Source: Paenibacillus physcomitrellae (GTDB lineage Bacteria; Bacillota; Bacilli; Paenibacillales; Paenibacillaceae). Taken from it: a stretch of 64,000 nucleotides of DNA. Under the pieces are notes generated by a model. The model saw only the letters and a list, made by a program, of their open reading frames with translations. It made no database searches and was not told where the DNA came from. Position 1 is the stretch's first letter. The number at the start of each line of letters is the position of its first letter. Below, in pieces: positions 9,204 to 17,526 of this stretch. Position numbers and translations under genes: made by a program. The DNA lies in contig NZ_CP022584.1 in assembly GCF_002240225.1 (NCBI RefSeq), forward strand, positions 1,364,001-1,428,000. Reading direction: 5' to 3'.

Positions 9204-10532
9204 TTAACGAAGTCGGGCCTTGGGCCCGCTTCTGTCATTCAAGGGTCTGCCGCCCGTCTTCTGACGGATGGCGGGCCCTTGATGGGTTCTGCGGCCCGGT
9301 CTGGAAATCCAGAGATGAATAAGCAGCAGCGCGCCCATCGAGCCTGCACTCACCAGAAACGGAGCTGACGGGCCAAAGAGGTCCCACAGCTTGCCGGAGA
9401 TGACCGGACCGACCACCATGCCGCAGCCTTGAATCGTTAGGAAAAATCCCCACACCGTCCCTTTCTCGCCTTCCGGCAGCTGTTTGGCAATCATCGTATC
9501 CCAAGTCGGCAGGATAAACGCATAGCTGGCCCCGATGCAGATGACAAGAATCCAGACAGCCGTCATATCGCGGAATAAAGCCAGGCCCAATATGGACAGA
9601 AAGGCCAGCAGAAAGCCGGTGTTCAGGAACAACCGGGTCCCGTATTTATCTGCCAGCTTGCCGATTGGAATCAATCCGAGCACCGTCACCGCACCTCCGG
9701 TAACGAGCAGTACGCTGAACATAGCCGGGGACAACATCAGCACGGTCCGGATATAAAGCGTAATGATCGGCGTTAACAGGCCGATTGCAAAGGATTGCAG
9801 AAATAAAGCGGGATAAAGCAGGCGGCTCACCTGCAGATTATTTCGGATTTCCGTGAAGGTCTGCTTTAAATTCGCTCCCAGCTTTCGGAGCCCTCCTGCT
9901 GAAACAGACGGCTTCTTCAGTGCCTCTTCTTTCCTTCCCCGTTCCAACTTAACTCCCGGGAGCAGCATGGCCAGCAGCAGGGCGACTGCCAGGCAGCCGA
10001 GCAGAATCCAGAACACGCCTTCATAGGATCTGCGGATAAACAGGTTAATGACCACAGGTCCCACGCCGGTGCCGCCCAGTGTAGACATTTGAATAATGCC
10101 CATAGCTGTGCCAAAGTTTTGCTTGCCTTCCGTCATTTCCGTGATTCCCATCAGGACGCACGGCCACAAAGGAGCCGTTCCGACACCAAGCAGCGTGCAG
10201 CCCAGGCCGATGATCAAAGACCGCTCCCCCCAGGCAATCAATGCGACGGCCCCCAAAGACAGGACCAGACCCGCCAGCATCGTAAGACGGAATCCCACCC
10301 TTTCAACCAGCCAGCCGGCCGGACTCCGGAAGAAATTATCCCCTATGTACTGCAGGGAAAGAGAAACGCCGATCGCAAAAGCCGACAGCCCCAGCACACT
10401 CCCCATATAAACTGGCAAAATCGTGACCAGAAGAGCGCTCTTAACCACTTCGATCAGGAACATAATCAGCCATAAACAAATGAATGTCGGTGTCAGGACT
10501 TTTCTTTCAAAACCTTTGACCTCCATTTTCAT
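9204..10532 (-). CDS. MFS transporter
   Basis: A 442-residue membrane protein with about twelve hydrophobic segments. It carries the cytoplasmic loop motif after TM2-3 (FRSPAGWLVERVGFR, the GxxxDRxGR-like motif A) and a second copy after TM8-9 (GLIPIGKLADKYGTR), both typical of the major facilitator superfamily. The long loop rich in lysine and arginine around residue 200 (LERGRKEEALKK) separates the two halves. A drug or metabolite efflux role is likely but the substrate cannot be read from sequence. The ATG at 10530-10532 follows GGGAG; MEVKG two codons later is an alternative start. Confidence 0.85.
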   Translation of the reverse strand: MKMEVKGFERKVLTPTFICLWLIMFLIEVVKSALLVTILPVYMGSVLGLSAFAIGVSLSLQYIGDNFFRSPAGWLVERVGFRLTMLAGLVLSLGAVALIAWGERSLIIGLGCTLLGVGTAPLWPCVLMGITEMTEGKQNFGTAMGIIQMSTLGGTGVGPVVINLFIRRSYEGVFWILLGCLAVALLLAMLLPGVKLERGRKEEALKKPSVSAGGLRKLGANLKQTFTEIRNNLQVSRLLYPALFLQSFAIGLLTPIITLYIRTVLMLSPAMFSVLLVTGGAVTVLGLIPIGKLADKYGTRLFLNTGFLLAFLSILGLALFRDMTAVWILVICIGASYAFILPTWDTMIAKQLPEGEKGTVWGFFLTIQGCGMVVGPVISGKLWDLFGPSAPFLVSAGSMGALLLIHLWISRPGRRTHQGPAIRQKTGGRPLNDRSGPKARLR

Positions 10533-10661
10533 CTTCTGTCCAACTCCCGCTGCGTAGAATAAAAGGGGCTTCCTGCTATACAGTCTGCCCTTCCGGCAAG
10601 GAATTTTAACCCATACGGGTGCAAAAGAAGGGCCGTCACAAACACGGGGACAAGCTTATGC

Positions 10662-10689
10662 TTGCATTCCAGACTCTTTTTGTTATACT
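10662..10689 (+). promoter_or_regulatory. Predicted SigA promoter of speA
   Basis: TTGCAT (10662-10667) and TATACT (10684-10689) with a 16-base spacer. The expected transcript start is near 10696, so translation cannot begin at the open frame's upstream TTG. Confidence 0.6.
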
Positions 10690-10733
10690 CAACTTTGTTT
10701 ATATTTCATTTCAGAAAGGCAGTGACGGCCACA

Positions 10734-12209
10734 ATGGATCACAACCGCACGCCGCTCTTCACCGCATTGAAAGCCCATGCGGCCGGCAATCCCGTACAAT
10801 TTCACATTCCGGGGCATAAAAAAGGACTCGGAATGGACGAAGAATTCCGTGAATTTATCGGCGATAACGCCTTGTCCATCGACTTGATCAACATCGCTCC
10901 CCTGGATGACCTTCATCAGCCTACGGGTGTAATTGAAGAAGCTCAAAAACTCGCCGCCGACGCGTTTGGCGCTACGCATACCTTTTTCTCCGTACAGGGG
11001 ACAAGCGGTGCGATTATGACGATGATTATGTCCGTATGTTCTCCCGGCGACAAAATCATTGTGCCGCGGAACATCCATAAATCGATTATGTCCGCTATTA
11101 TTTTTGCTGGTGCCAAGCCAGTCTTTGTATCGCCTGCTCAAGACCATAATTTAGGCATCGATCATGGCATTACGACCTCCTCTGTCGCCCGTGCGCTCAA
11201 ACGTCATCCGGACGCCAAAGCGGTTGTGGTTATCAATCCTACCTACTTTGGAGTGGTAGCCCATCTGGAAGAAATCGTGGAGCTGGCTCACAGCCACAAC
11301 ATCCCGGTGCTTGTGGATGAGGCGCACGGCGTACACATTCATTTCCATGAGGATCTTCCGGTATCAGCTATGCAGGCCGGCGCCGATATGGCCGCCACCA
11401 GTGTGCACAAGCTTGGCGGTTCCATGACTCAAAGCTCCGTGCTGAACATCAACGCGAAGAACGGACTGATTAACCCGCAGCGGGTTCAAACGATCATCAG
11501 CATGCTGACGACGACCTCCACGTCTTATCCTTTGCTCGCTTCCCTGGATGCGGCACGGCGCAATCTGGCCTTAAACGGCCATGATCTGTTGACGGAGGCC
11601 ATCAAGCTGGCCGAATACCTTCGCGAAGAAGTGAACAAAATCGACGGTCTGTATTCGTTCGGCAAGGAAATTCTGGGCAGTGAAGCCGCTTATGAGATGG
11701 ATCCGACCAAGGTGACCATCCATGTCCGCCATTTGGGCCTAACCGGCTATGAGACGGAAAACTGGCTTCGCGAGCATTACAACATTGAAGTCGAACTTTC
11801 GGATATGTATAACATTTTGTGCCTGGTTACTACCGGGGATTCGCGCGAGACGATCGACACCCTGCTTGGCGCGCTGCGTGAATTGTCCGAGGCTTATCAT
11901 CAGAAAGGCGAGGTCAAGGAACTCATTGTCAAGACGCCGGAAATCCCGCAGCTGTCCCTCATTCCGCGCAACGCTTTTTATGCCGATACGGAAGTAATAC
12001 CTTTTAAGGAATCTGCAGGCCGGATTATCGCCGAGTTCATTTACGTGTACCCGCCAGGCATTCCGATTCTGCTGCCTGGGGAAGTTATTACTCAGGAGAA
12101 CATCGATTATATTGTGGATCATGTTGAGGTCGGACTGCCGGTTAAAGGTCCGGAAGATCGTTACATCAACAACGTGAAGGTCATCATCGAAGCCGACCCC
12201 ATCTTCTGA
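10734..12209 (+). CDS. speA: Arginine decarboxylase, SpeA type (Orn/Lys/Arg decarboxylase family)
   Basis: A 491-residue PLP enzyme. It closely resembles Bacillus subtilis SpeA: TPLFTALKAHAAGNPVQFHI, GHKKGLGMD, GDNALSIDLINIAPLDDLH, TFFSVQGTSGAI, VDEAHGVHIHFH and the PLP-lysine motif SVHKLGGSMTQSS (Lys226). The C-terminal domain includes YPPGIPILLPGE. SpeA makes agmatine from arginine, the first step toward putrescine and spermidine. Lysine or ornithine use cannot be excluded from sequence alone. The ATG at 10734 is chosen over the frame's earlier start because the promoter overlaps the latter. No speB or speE is nearby. Confidence 0.9.
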   Translation: MDHNRTPLFTALKAHAAGNPVQFHIPGHKKGLGMDEEFREFIGDNALSIDLINIAPLDDLHQPTGVIEEAQKLAADAFGATHTFFSVQGTSGAIMTMIMSVCSPGDKIIVPRNIHKSIMSAIIFAGAKPVFVSPAQDHNLGIDHGITTSSVARALKRHPDAKAVVVINPTYFGVVAHLEEIVELAHSHNIPVLVDEAHGVHIHFHEDLPVSAMQAGADMAATSVHKLGGSMTQSSVLNINAKNGLINPQRVQTIISMLTTTSTSYPLLASLDAARRNLALNGHDLLTEAIKLAEYLREEVNKIDGLYSFGKEILGSEAAYEMDPTKVTIHVRHLGLTGYETENWLREHYNIEVELSDMYNILCLVTTGDSRETIDTLLGALRELSEAYHQKGEVKELIVKTPEIPQLSLIPRNAFYADTEVIPFKESAGRIIAEFIYVYPPGIPILLPGEVITQENIDYIVDHVEVGLPVKGPEDRYINNVKVIIEADPIF

Positions 12210-12264
12210 TCCGTTTATAAGAGAACGAAAGATAAACGCAACAGCGAAACAAAGTGAACGCACA

Positions 12265-12290
12265 AAAGGCTCCCCGGTTGGGGAGCCTTT
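12265..12290. terminator. Bidirectional terminator between speA and the DUF1292 gene
   Basis: AAAGGCTCCCC/GGGGAGCCTTT forms an 11-base-pair stem with a four-base loop between convergent genes, with short T runs on both sides. Confidence 0.75.
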
Positions 12291-12315
12291 CTCATGGTTA
12301 AATGAATTTAGAAAA

Positions 12316-12627
12316 TTAACCTTCGTCCTGTGCAGATACAAGCTCGTTGTAAGCTTCTTCTACACGGGCCCACTCTTCTTCGTCTTCGATGTTGGTCAAC
12401 ACCATTTCTTCGTCTTGCTCTTCGAGACGCAAAATAATGCCGTCGGCTTCAGGGTTGTTGCGTTCAAGCAGCAAGGCGTAGACATTTTCACCAACGTCAA
12501 AGGTTTCAACCAATACCATTTCAACGTCGTTGCCGTCTTCGTCAGTCAAAGTTAACACGAACTCTTCGTGCTCGTGGTCGTGATCATGATCGCAGTTCTC
12601 GCCGTGTACATGATTGTGATCGCTCAT
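12316..12627 (-). CDS. DUF1292 acidic protein (YrzB-like) with His-rich N-terminus
   Basis: A 103-residue very acidic protein. The DUF1292 core runs from FVLTLTDEDGNDVEMVL to DEEEWARVEEAYNEL. Family members are usually shorter at the front; here the first 22 residues are a run of His, Asp and Glu (SDHNHVHGENCDHDHDHEHE), which could bind metal. The role of the family is unknown. The ATG at 12625-12627 follows GTAGGTAG. In many Bacillales the yrzB gene sits with yrrK and yrzL; that cluster is absent here. Confidence 0.85.
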   Translation of the reverse strand: MSDHNHVHGENCDHDHDHEHEEFVLTLTDEDGNDVEMVLVETFDVGENVYALLLERNNPEADGIILRLEEQDEEMVLTNIEDEEEWARVEEAYNELVSAQDEG

Positions 12628-12720
12628 GGATTCTACCTACTTTCGGTCATTTGATAAACAGTCTATGGTTTACCACCGTATCGTAACATTTTCCATCATT
12701 AAGGTCAATTTTGCCGCGGG

Positions 12721-13278
12721 TTAATTGCCTATAGCTGTTATGACCTTTTGAGAGATCAGAGTATAGTTATCCTCCCCGGCTACCTTCATATAAAAACCGA
12801 CCGAATATTTCCCCGCAGATTTAAACTCGTAAGTAAAATCCTCTGTGCGGAACCAGAAGTTATCTTTCTGGTCATTGCCTATCTCCTGGGATTGAATCGA
12901 TTTAACCGAGCCGTCCGGCGCTGTAATCGCCACCTTCACCGAACTGATGTCCGCCGTCAAGCTGTCGATCTGGCAGAAGACATTAAACTTCAATTTGCCG
13001 ACATTGACATTGCCGAAAGGGGTGTCCCCCTTAAATAGAAAAATATGCACATTCGGTTTGTTGAATTTAACCGTTTTGGAATCGTCATTGTAAGTCACCA
13101 TACCGCCAAGTTCGCGGATGGGTACATAAGTTTTTCCGTCAATGATGTAAGCCCCGTCGGTCAGCTCATGGCTGTTAAACAGAACCTTGATCTTCTGCGA
13201 GGTGCCGTCCGCATACAAAAGCGTGCTGCTCGCCAGGGAAAATAAAAGCACAAACGCTGCCGTTCTTTTCCAACCCAT
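12721..13278 (-). CDS. Secreted protein with copper-amine-oxidase N-type stalk domain
   Basis: A 185-residue protein with a signal peptide (residues 1 to about 24, ending near LLYADG). The segment VLFNSHELTDGAYIIDGKTYVPIRELGGMVTYN is the stalk domain described at the N-terminus of copper amine oxidases and common in Paenibacillus surface proteins, although the copper oxidase itself is absent. The C-terminal half, with SVKVAITAPDGSVKS and YEFKSAGKYSVGFYM, looks like a beta-sandwich. It is probably exported; function unknown. AGGAGG lies eight bases before the ATG. It follows argS on the same strand after 225 bases. Confidence 0.85.
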   Translation of the reverse strand: MGWKRTAAFVLLFSLASSTLLYADGTSQKIKVLFNSHELTDGAYIIDGKTYVPIRELGGMVTYNDDSKTVKFNKPNVHIFLFKGDTPFGNVNVGKLKFNVFCQIDSLTADISSVKVAITAPDGSVKSIQSQEIGNDQKDNFWFRTEDFTYEFKSAGKYSVGFYMKVAGEDNYTLISQKVITAIGN

Positions 13279-13503
13279 ACCGTCATCCTCCTATCTATCT
13301 TCGCTGCTGCTTAATTATACGAGTCCAAGAGGATACGAGTTGCGGTGAACGAGGGAAAAGTTCTCAATTTTTCAGCATCGGCGCCCATAAGGCGGTTTTA
13401 CGCCCTACCTTCCGGGAAATCTACCATTAATAGGGAGGTGGAGAGCTTACAGGATTGGGAAGTATAAGGGTCCAGAAAAATAACCGCCGCCGATTTGCAG
13501 TTT

Positions 13504-15552
13504 CTACATCCGCTCGGGTGCCGGGAGCCCCAAGCTGTCCAGCACCTCCTTGAGCACGGCATTGAACCGGCCGGTCAGCCACAGGCGGAATTCCTTCCTG
13601 CCTGAAGCGGCTTTGATGATCGGGCACGCGCCGTAAAAATTGTTAAACAGCGAACACAGCTCATACGCATAACCGCAGATCATGTGCGGTGCCAGTCCGC
13701 TGCAGGCGGACTGCAGCAAATCGGGCCACGCTGCGATCTGCCGCAGCAGAGCATGCTCAGCCGGCTCCAGGGATTCCGGCCAGTCAGATGGAACATCGGA
13801 CATGGTGTCTACGTCTACGGCACAGGAACGATAAGGTGGTGAAGAGGACGGTCCATGGTCGCCGGATTCTCCCTGAATCGAATCCAGCCTTAACCCGGCC
13901 TTTCCAGCACGGCCTTGCTCCTCTCCTTTGTTAAGCACGCTGAGCGAACGCGAATAGGTATACAGCAGGTACACGCCGGTGTTCCCGGAAACTTCGGTCG
14001 CCTGCTGCAGGTCAAACACGACTTCCGTCTGCAAATTAAAGCGCAGCAGATAGTACCGGATAGCTGCTGCTGCAATTACCCGGCTGGGCAGTCCATCCTG
14101 ATCCGGACGGCTGCCCGCAATGACCTGTTCCATCCGGTCCAGCAGCGTGGATATTTTCATGCCGATTCCCTGTCTGCCGGACATGGCATAAGAAGCTTTC
14201 CCGTCCGAAATATCGATACCCAGCTCCTTAGCGGCATTTCGGCTGAGCGACACGACGCCGTAGCTGACATGAAGCAGATTGGCGGCCTGCTCTCCGTACC
14301 CCATCAGCTCCAGCGACTGACGAACCATCGCCTGCGGATATTCCTGCCTGCGATCAATTACATTGATCACTCTGTCAGCTTGGCCGAAAGTTCCTCCCGT
14401 TCCCTGTCTTGTTGTCGACCAGATCCCATCTGCAAATGGCGTATACCGGAACTGCCTGCCCAGCAGCCCAAATTTCCATAAATGATAAGCAATATCTTTG
14501 GCCGTATAGGTCAAAATGCCATTGGAGCGTACCAGGACTTTGTCTTGGGTATGAACGGATTCCGAGTCCAACATCTCTTCTCCATCCGCTTCGGGCGCTT
14601 CGTCCTGCTGTTGTTCCGCCCCTGCCTCACTCAGCTGCACCTGGGGCTTCAGCACCCAGCAACCGGCCAGCTTACCTGATGTTTCCTGCATAAAATTCGG
14701 CGTCTGCTGAAGACGCTGGAACGCAGCGTCCCAGAAGCCCTCGCGGACAAGGCTGCTCTCCCAGACCAGCAGGTCGTAGCCAATGCCAAACTCCCGCATC
14801 TCCTGCAAATGTTCACGCACAATCTGCGAGGCCGTAATGAAACCAAGCCAGGCCAGGTTCCCGGTTCCCTGCTCCAAACCGTGCAGCACTTTGGTGCGCT
14901 CTGCGGTCAGCCCCGGGCTGTCCTGCCCCTGCTTGTGCAAGCCTGAATAAACATCCCAGCAAAAGTCGCCGAATCTCTTATGATCGCCGCTTGCCGGGGT
15001 ATGCAGCAGGCCGACCACCGTATCCGCAAGCTGATTCCCGAGATCATCAATATAATTGTGCACCTCGACTTCAGCCCCGCTCTTTCTAAGCATTCTGACC
15101 AGCGTATCCCCGATGCAGGAGTTGCGCAGATGGCCAATATGCGCTGATTTGTTGGGGTTTATCGAGGTGTGCTCCACAACAATTTTCAGGGAAGCCGGCG
15201 GATTGGCCGGCTGCCCCAACTTGACCCATTCCCCCCAGTTCACGAACAGATTAATAAAGCCCGGAGCCGCAACCTCCACTTTGGCGATCAGCCCCTCAAT
15301 CCGGGTCGACAGCTCGGCGCGGATTTGCTCCGCGATCTGCATAGGCGGGCGTTTCAGCAGCCTCGCCAGCTGCATGGCGATATTCGTTGAGAAATCGCCG
15401 TGCTCCAGCTTTGCTGGCTGCTCGATTTGTACGGTCCAGAGCGGGCCAGACGCGTCTCCTTCCGTTTGTTCCAGCTGGTCTTCCTGGCCCGAGACGTGAA
15501 GCACCTCTTTCACCCCAAATTCCACGAATTGCTGTACCCAAGTGTTCAACAT
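13504..15552 (-). CDS. argS: Arginyl-tRNA synthetase, enlarged
   Basis: A 682-residue class I synthetase that charges tRNA-Arg. The N-terminal Add1 domain is followed by NPNKSAHIGHLRNSCIGD (the HIGH motif), the Rossmann fold, MSGRQGIGMKIS in the KMSKS position, and the C-terminal anticodon-binding helical domain. Most bacterial ArgS proteins have 550-590 residues; this one has two acidic low-complexity insertions, one around EQQQDEAPEADGEE and one around GEEQGRAGKAGLRLD. The start at 15550-15552 has AAAGGGG upstream; the longer open frame is excluded because its 5' part is the T-box leader. The size and T-box suggest it may be a regulated second copy, which is inference. Confidence 0.92.
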   Translation of the reverse strand: MLNTWVQQFVEFGVKEVLHVSGQEDQLEQTEGDASGPLWTVQIEQPAKLEHGDFSTNIAMQLARLLKRPPMQIAEQIRAELSTRIEGLIAKVEVAAPGFINLFVNWGEWVKLGQPANPPASLKIVVEHTSINPNKSAHIGHLRNSCIGDTLVRMLRKSGAEVEVHNYIDDLGNQLADTVVGLLHTPASGDHKRFGDFCWDVYSGLHKQGQDSPGLTAERTKVLHGLEQGTGNLAWLGFITASQIVREHLQEMREFGIGYDLLVWESSLVREGFWDAAFQRLQQTPNFMQETSGKLAGCWVLKPQVQLSEAGAEQQQDEAPEADGEEMLDSESVHTQDKVLVRSNGILTYTAKDIAYHLWKFGLLGRQFRYTPFADGIWSTTRQGTGGTFGQADRVINVIDRRQEYPQAMVRQSLELMGYGEQAANLLHVSYGVVSLSRNAAKELGIDISDGKASYAMSGRQGIGMKISTLLDRMEQVIAGSRPDQDGLPSRVIAAAAIRYYLLRFNLQTEVVFDLQQATEVSGNTGVYLLYTYSRSLSVLNKGEEQGRAGKAGLRLDSIQGESGDHGPSSSPPYRSCAVDVDTMSDVPSDWPESLEPAEHALLRQIAAWPDLLQSACSGLAPHMICGYAYELCSLFNNFYGACPIIKAASGRKEFRLWLTGRFNAVLKEVLDSLGLPAPERM

Positions 15553-15574
15553 AACAAATCCCCTTTCATGCCTA

Positions 15575-15850
15575 TTGAAAAAGCAAAAATCCCCGTCTCT
15601 TGATAAGAGACGAGGACAGGGACTCGCGGTACCACTCTTGTTGCCGTAACCGGAAAAACTGTGTAGGAAGAACCCTACGTGCCGGTCAGGCCGCTTGAAC
15701 AAATAACGGTTTGCGCCGTGGCAGCTTACCTCATGCACGTTCAGCTGCCCGTCTCCCGGGTCCGCTTCGCCAAAAACCTCCGTACCGGCTTCCACCCTCC
15801 CGGCTCGCTTGAACATCGGCGTTTCGGTTACTCTCCCGATCTACGACTTT
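15575..15850 (-). promoter_or_regulatory. T-box riboswitch leader of argS
   Basis: On the minus strand the leader has a Stem I with the GGGAGAGTAAC bulge and the GCGAGCCGGGAGGGTGGAAG distal part, a GGCAGCT/AGCTGCC stem, the T-box antiterminator TGGTACCGCG within 15625-15636, and a terminator CCTCGTCTC/GAGACGGGG (15607-15615 with 15591-15599) followed by TTTTT. Folding by eye, CGCC/GGCG and CGGG/CCCG bracket a specifier loop whose 3' side reads AAGCGGA, so CGG (15763-15765), an arginine codon followed by A, is the likely specifier. Uncharged tRNA-Arg would favour antitermination. Confidence 0.92.
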
Positions 15851-15867
15851 TCCAAATATTTCTGATA

Positions 15868-15896
15868 ATTATAAGAAGAAGCAAGCCAAAAATCAA
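15868..15896 (-). promoter_or_regulatory. Predicted SigA promoter of the argS T-box leader
   Basis: TTGATT (15891-15896) and a consensus TATAAT (15868-15873) with a 17-base spacer, placing the transcript start just upstream of Stem I. Confidence 0.75.
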
Positions 15897-15943
15897 CCCT
15901 TGATGTCAAAATCAGTGCAGACATAAGGACCATTTCAGCTCAT

Positions 15944-15976
15944 AAAAAAGGCATTTCCGACCGAGTCGAAAATGCC
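15944..15976 (-). terminator. Rho-independent terminator of the DUF3892 gene
   Basis: GGCATTT-CGAC/GTCG-AAATGCC hairpin on the minus strand followed by six T residues, 45 bases after the stop codon of the gene at 16021-16257. Confidence 0.85.
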
Positions 15977-16020
15977 TGCTTCTTGTTTATTAATTACATC
16001 CATTTCTAATTTCACAAGGT

Positions 16021-16257
16021 TTAAAAACCCGGCAGCGCATCCAAATTGTTCGTTGGATCACCGTCGGCGTCCCCTCGGATATAAAACTCGCCGTCCCGGC
16101 CTTTAAATGTGTTCACACCGGCAATAGCCCCGGCCTGGACTTCACGAAGCGCCTCTTCATAGTTCAATACCCGGCCGCTTGACGTTTTGAAGGCGGTCAG
16201 ATCGCCGTCACCATTTTTCTGAACAGCAATAAAAGTCTCTCTTGTAGGTAATGCCAT
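16021..16257 (-). CDS. DUF3892 family small protein
   Basis: A 78-residue protein with ETFIAVQKNGDGDLTAFKTS, VLNYEEALREVQAGAIAGVN and a charged end FYIRGDADGDPTNNLDALP. This matches the small DUF3892 family, whose role is unknown. Three ATG codons stand in a row; the third, at 16255-16257, is eight bases from GGAG and is the best start. It has its own terminator and stands alone. Confidence 0.8.
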   Translation of the reverse strand: MALPTRETFIAVQKNGDGDLTAFKTSSGRVLNYEEALREVQAGAIAGVNTFKGRDGEFYIRGDADGDPTNNLDALPGF

Positions 16258-16338
16258 CATCATCTCTCCTTGATGTGGAATTTCCTTGGATGAAGGATGA
16301 CTTTATTCTGTCCGAAAGGTGCCAGTTTATGCGGCTCT

Positions 16339-16782
16339 TTACAGCTTTTTCTCCATCCGGTGATGCAGGATGCCTGCGTCGTCAAATGGCTCCTCGCTTG
16401 TCACAACATATCCTAGCTTCTCATAGAAAGGCACAGCGTGAAGCTGCCCGTCCAGCACCGCTTTCTCGAAACCCAGCTCGCGGGCCAGCTCTTCAAGACC
16501 AATCATCAGCACTTTGCCGATGCCTTTGGAGCGGAAAGCTTTGCGTACGGCAACCCGCTGGATTTTGGCGGCATTATCCTTATAATAAGTAATCCGGCCT
16601 GTCGCCGCATAATTTCCGTCCTGCTCGATCAGCAGATGATGGGCGTCGTCCGCGATATGATCAAATTCATCGATCTCCAGGGAAATCGGCACCTTTTGTT
16701 CTTCTACGAAAACTTCTCTTCTGATGTCCAGACAGTTCTGCAAACGGTCTTCAGACTTTACTGGAATAATTACTGCAGCCAT
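16339..16782 (-). CDS. GNAT acetyltransferase, YjcF/ElaA-like
   Basis: A 147-residue GNAT-fold protein. The start resembles YjcF of Bacillus subtilis (CLDIRREVFVEEQKVP, then EIDEFDHIADDAHHLL). The acetyl-CoA loop is RVAVRKAFRSKGIGKVLM, the R/Q-x-x-G-x-G/A signature, and the end is AVPFYEKLGYVVTSEEPFDDAGILHHRM. It probably transfers an acetyl group to a small molecule or protein amine; the substrate is unknown. I start at MAAVIIPV (16780-16782), with AGGAGG 12 bases upstream, rather than at the longer frame. Confidence 0.87.
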   Translation of the reverse strand: MAAVIIPVKSEDRLQNCLDIRREVFVEEQKVPISLEIDEFDHIADDAHHLLIEQDGNYAATGRITYYKDNAAKIQRVAVRKAFRSKGIGKVLMIGLEELARELGFEKAVLDGQLHAVPFYEKLGYVVTSEEPFDDAGILHHRMEKKL

Positions 16783-16924
16783 AATGACAAAAAGCCTCCT
16801 AAAATAGGTTCTACCCAAGTCAGCAGCACATACGAACCTCGCCAAAAGATTCCTTGCGCTTCTCCATCCCGAGTCGAATTATTATACATAAAAATGTATA
16901 GTTTGTATACCGGTTTAGCCCGGT

Positions 16925-17179
16925 TTAAGGAAGCTTTAGCTGATCCGAGCCATAGACATCGTCATGCACCGATTGGTGGTACACATCTTCAACAACAGGC
17001 AGGTCGGAATCCTCACCGTCATCCATCAAATCATTTTCAGTCTGCCTTAGCAGCGTTTCCTGGCTGGGAACCATCGGCTCACAGCCGGTGATACTCAAGA
17101 TCACCGAGCTTAGCAGCAGCATACAAGCCAGTCGCCCAAGTTTAAGGTCTTTAATCCTTAACAACTTCTCCCGTTTCAT
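16925..17179 (-). CDS. Small predicted lipoprotein
   Basis: An 84-residue protein with a basic N-terminus (MKREKLLRIKDLKLGR), a hydrophobic stretch and the lipobox ITGC at about residue 33, so it should be lipidated and held on the outer face of the membrane. The mature part is short and acidic (TENDLMDDGEDSDLP) and I do not recognise it. GGAGGGGG lies four to ten bases before the ATG. It lies upstream of the acetyltransferase in the same direction. Confidence 0.75.
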   Translation of the reverse strand: MKREKLLRIKDLKLGRLACMLLLSSVILSITGCEPMVPSQETLLRQTENDLMDDGEDSDLPVVEDVYHQSVHDDVYGSDQLKLP

Positions 17180-17216
17180 GGATCCCCCTCCAATTTCTCG
17201 TATTTCCAGTGTTTGC

Positions 17217-17309
17217 ATGAGAAAGGGGGTTTATACACGGCTTCAGCTGAAGGAGGAAATAGACCAACTGCCACCAGCTCTGCTAAATAAATTGTCTTGC
17301 CATTACTGA
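17217..17309 (+). pseudogene. Possible remnant of a DUF2281-like antitoxin gene
   Basis: A 30-codon frame encodes TRLQLKEEIDQLPPALLNKL, which resembles the N-terminal helix of DUF2281-type antitoxins (LKEEIDxLPPELLxKL) and then stops. There is no ribosome binding site before the ATG and no toxin gene follows; the tRNA-Val promoter overlaps its end. It may be a decayed gene or chance. Confidence 0.25.
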
Positions 17310-17326
17310 GAAATATATGATATTAT
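17297..17326 (+). promoter_or_regulatory. Predicted SigA promoter of tRNA-Val
   Basis: TTGCCA (17297-17302) and TATTAT (17321-17326) with an 18-base spacer, 12 bases upstream of the mature tRNA 5' end. Confidence 0.65.
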
Positions 17327-17338
17327 AAATCTCACTGA

Positions 17339-17410
17339 AGGACGGTAGCTCAGCGGGAGAGCACTACCTTGACAGGGTAGGGGTCATGGGTTCGATCCCC
17401 ATCCGTCCTA
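17339..17410 (+). tRNA. tRNA-Val (anticodon GAC)
   Basis: A full cloverleaf of 72 bases. The acceptor stem AGGACGG pairs with CCGTCCT, the anticodon stem CTACC/GGTAG encloses TTGACAG (anticodon GAC), and the T loop is GGTTCGATCC. The CCA end is not encoded. Confidence 0.93.
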
Positions 17411-17416
17411 TAAAGA

Positions 17417-17451
17417 AGAAACCTTGAGAGATCAAGGTTTCTTTGTTTTTT
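17417..17451 (+). terminator. Terminator after tRNA-Val
   Basis: Perfect 11-base-pair stem AGAAACCTTGA/TCAAGGTTTCT with a GAGA loop, then TTGTTTTTT. Confidence 0.9.
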
Positions 17452-17526
17452 ATGGGAGGTTCCGTGCTTTTCTTTTAAAGAGAGGCTGGATTGGTATAGG
17501 GGTATGTGACCTTTATAAGCACTCTC

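Noticed and set aside
13915..14481. Open frame opposite argS
   Set aside because: It overlaps a complete synthetase gene and is a shadow frame.
15552..15816. Upstream extension of the argS frame
   Set aside because: This part is the T-box leader with promoter and terminator, so it is not translated.
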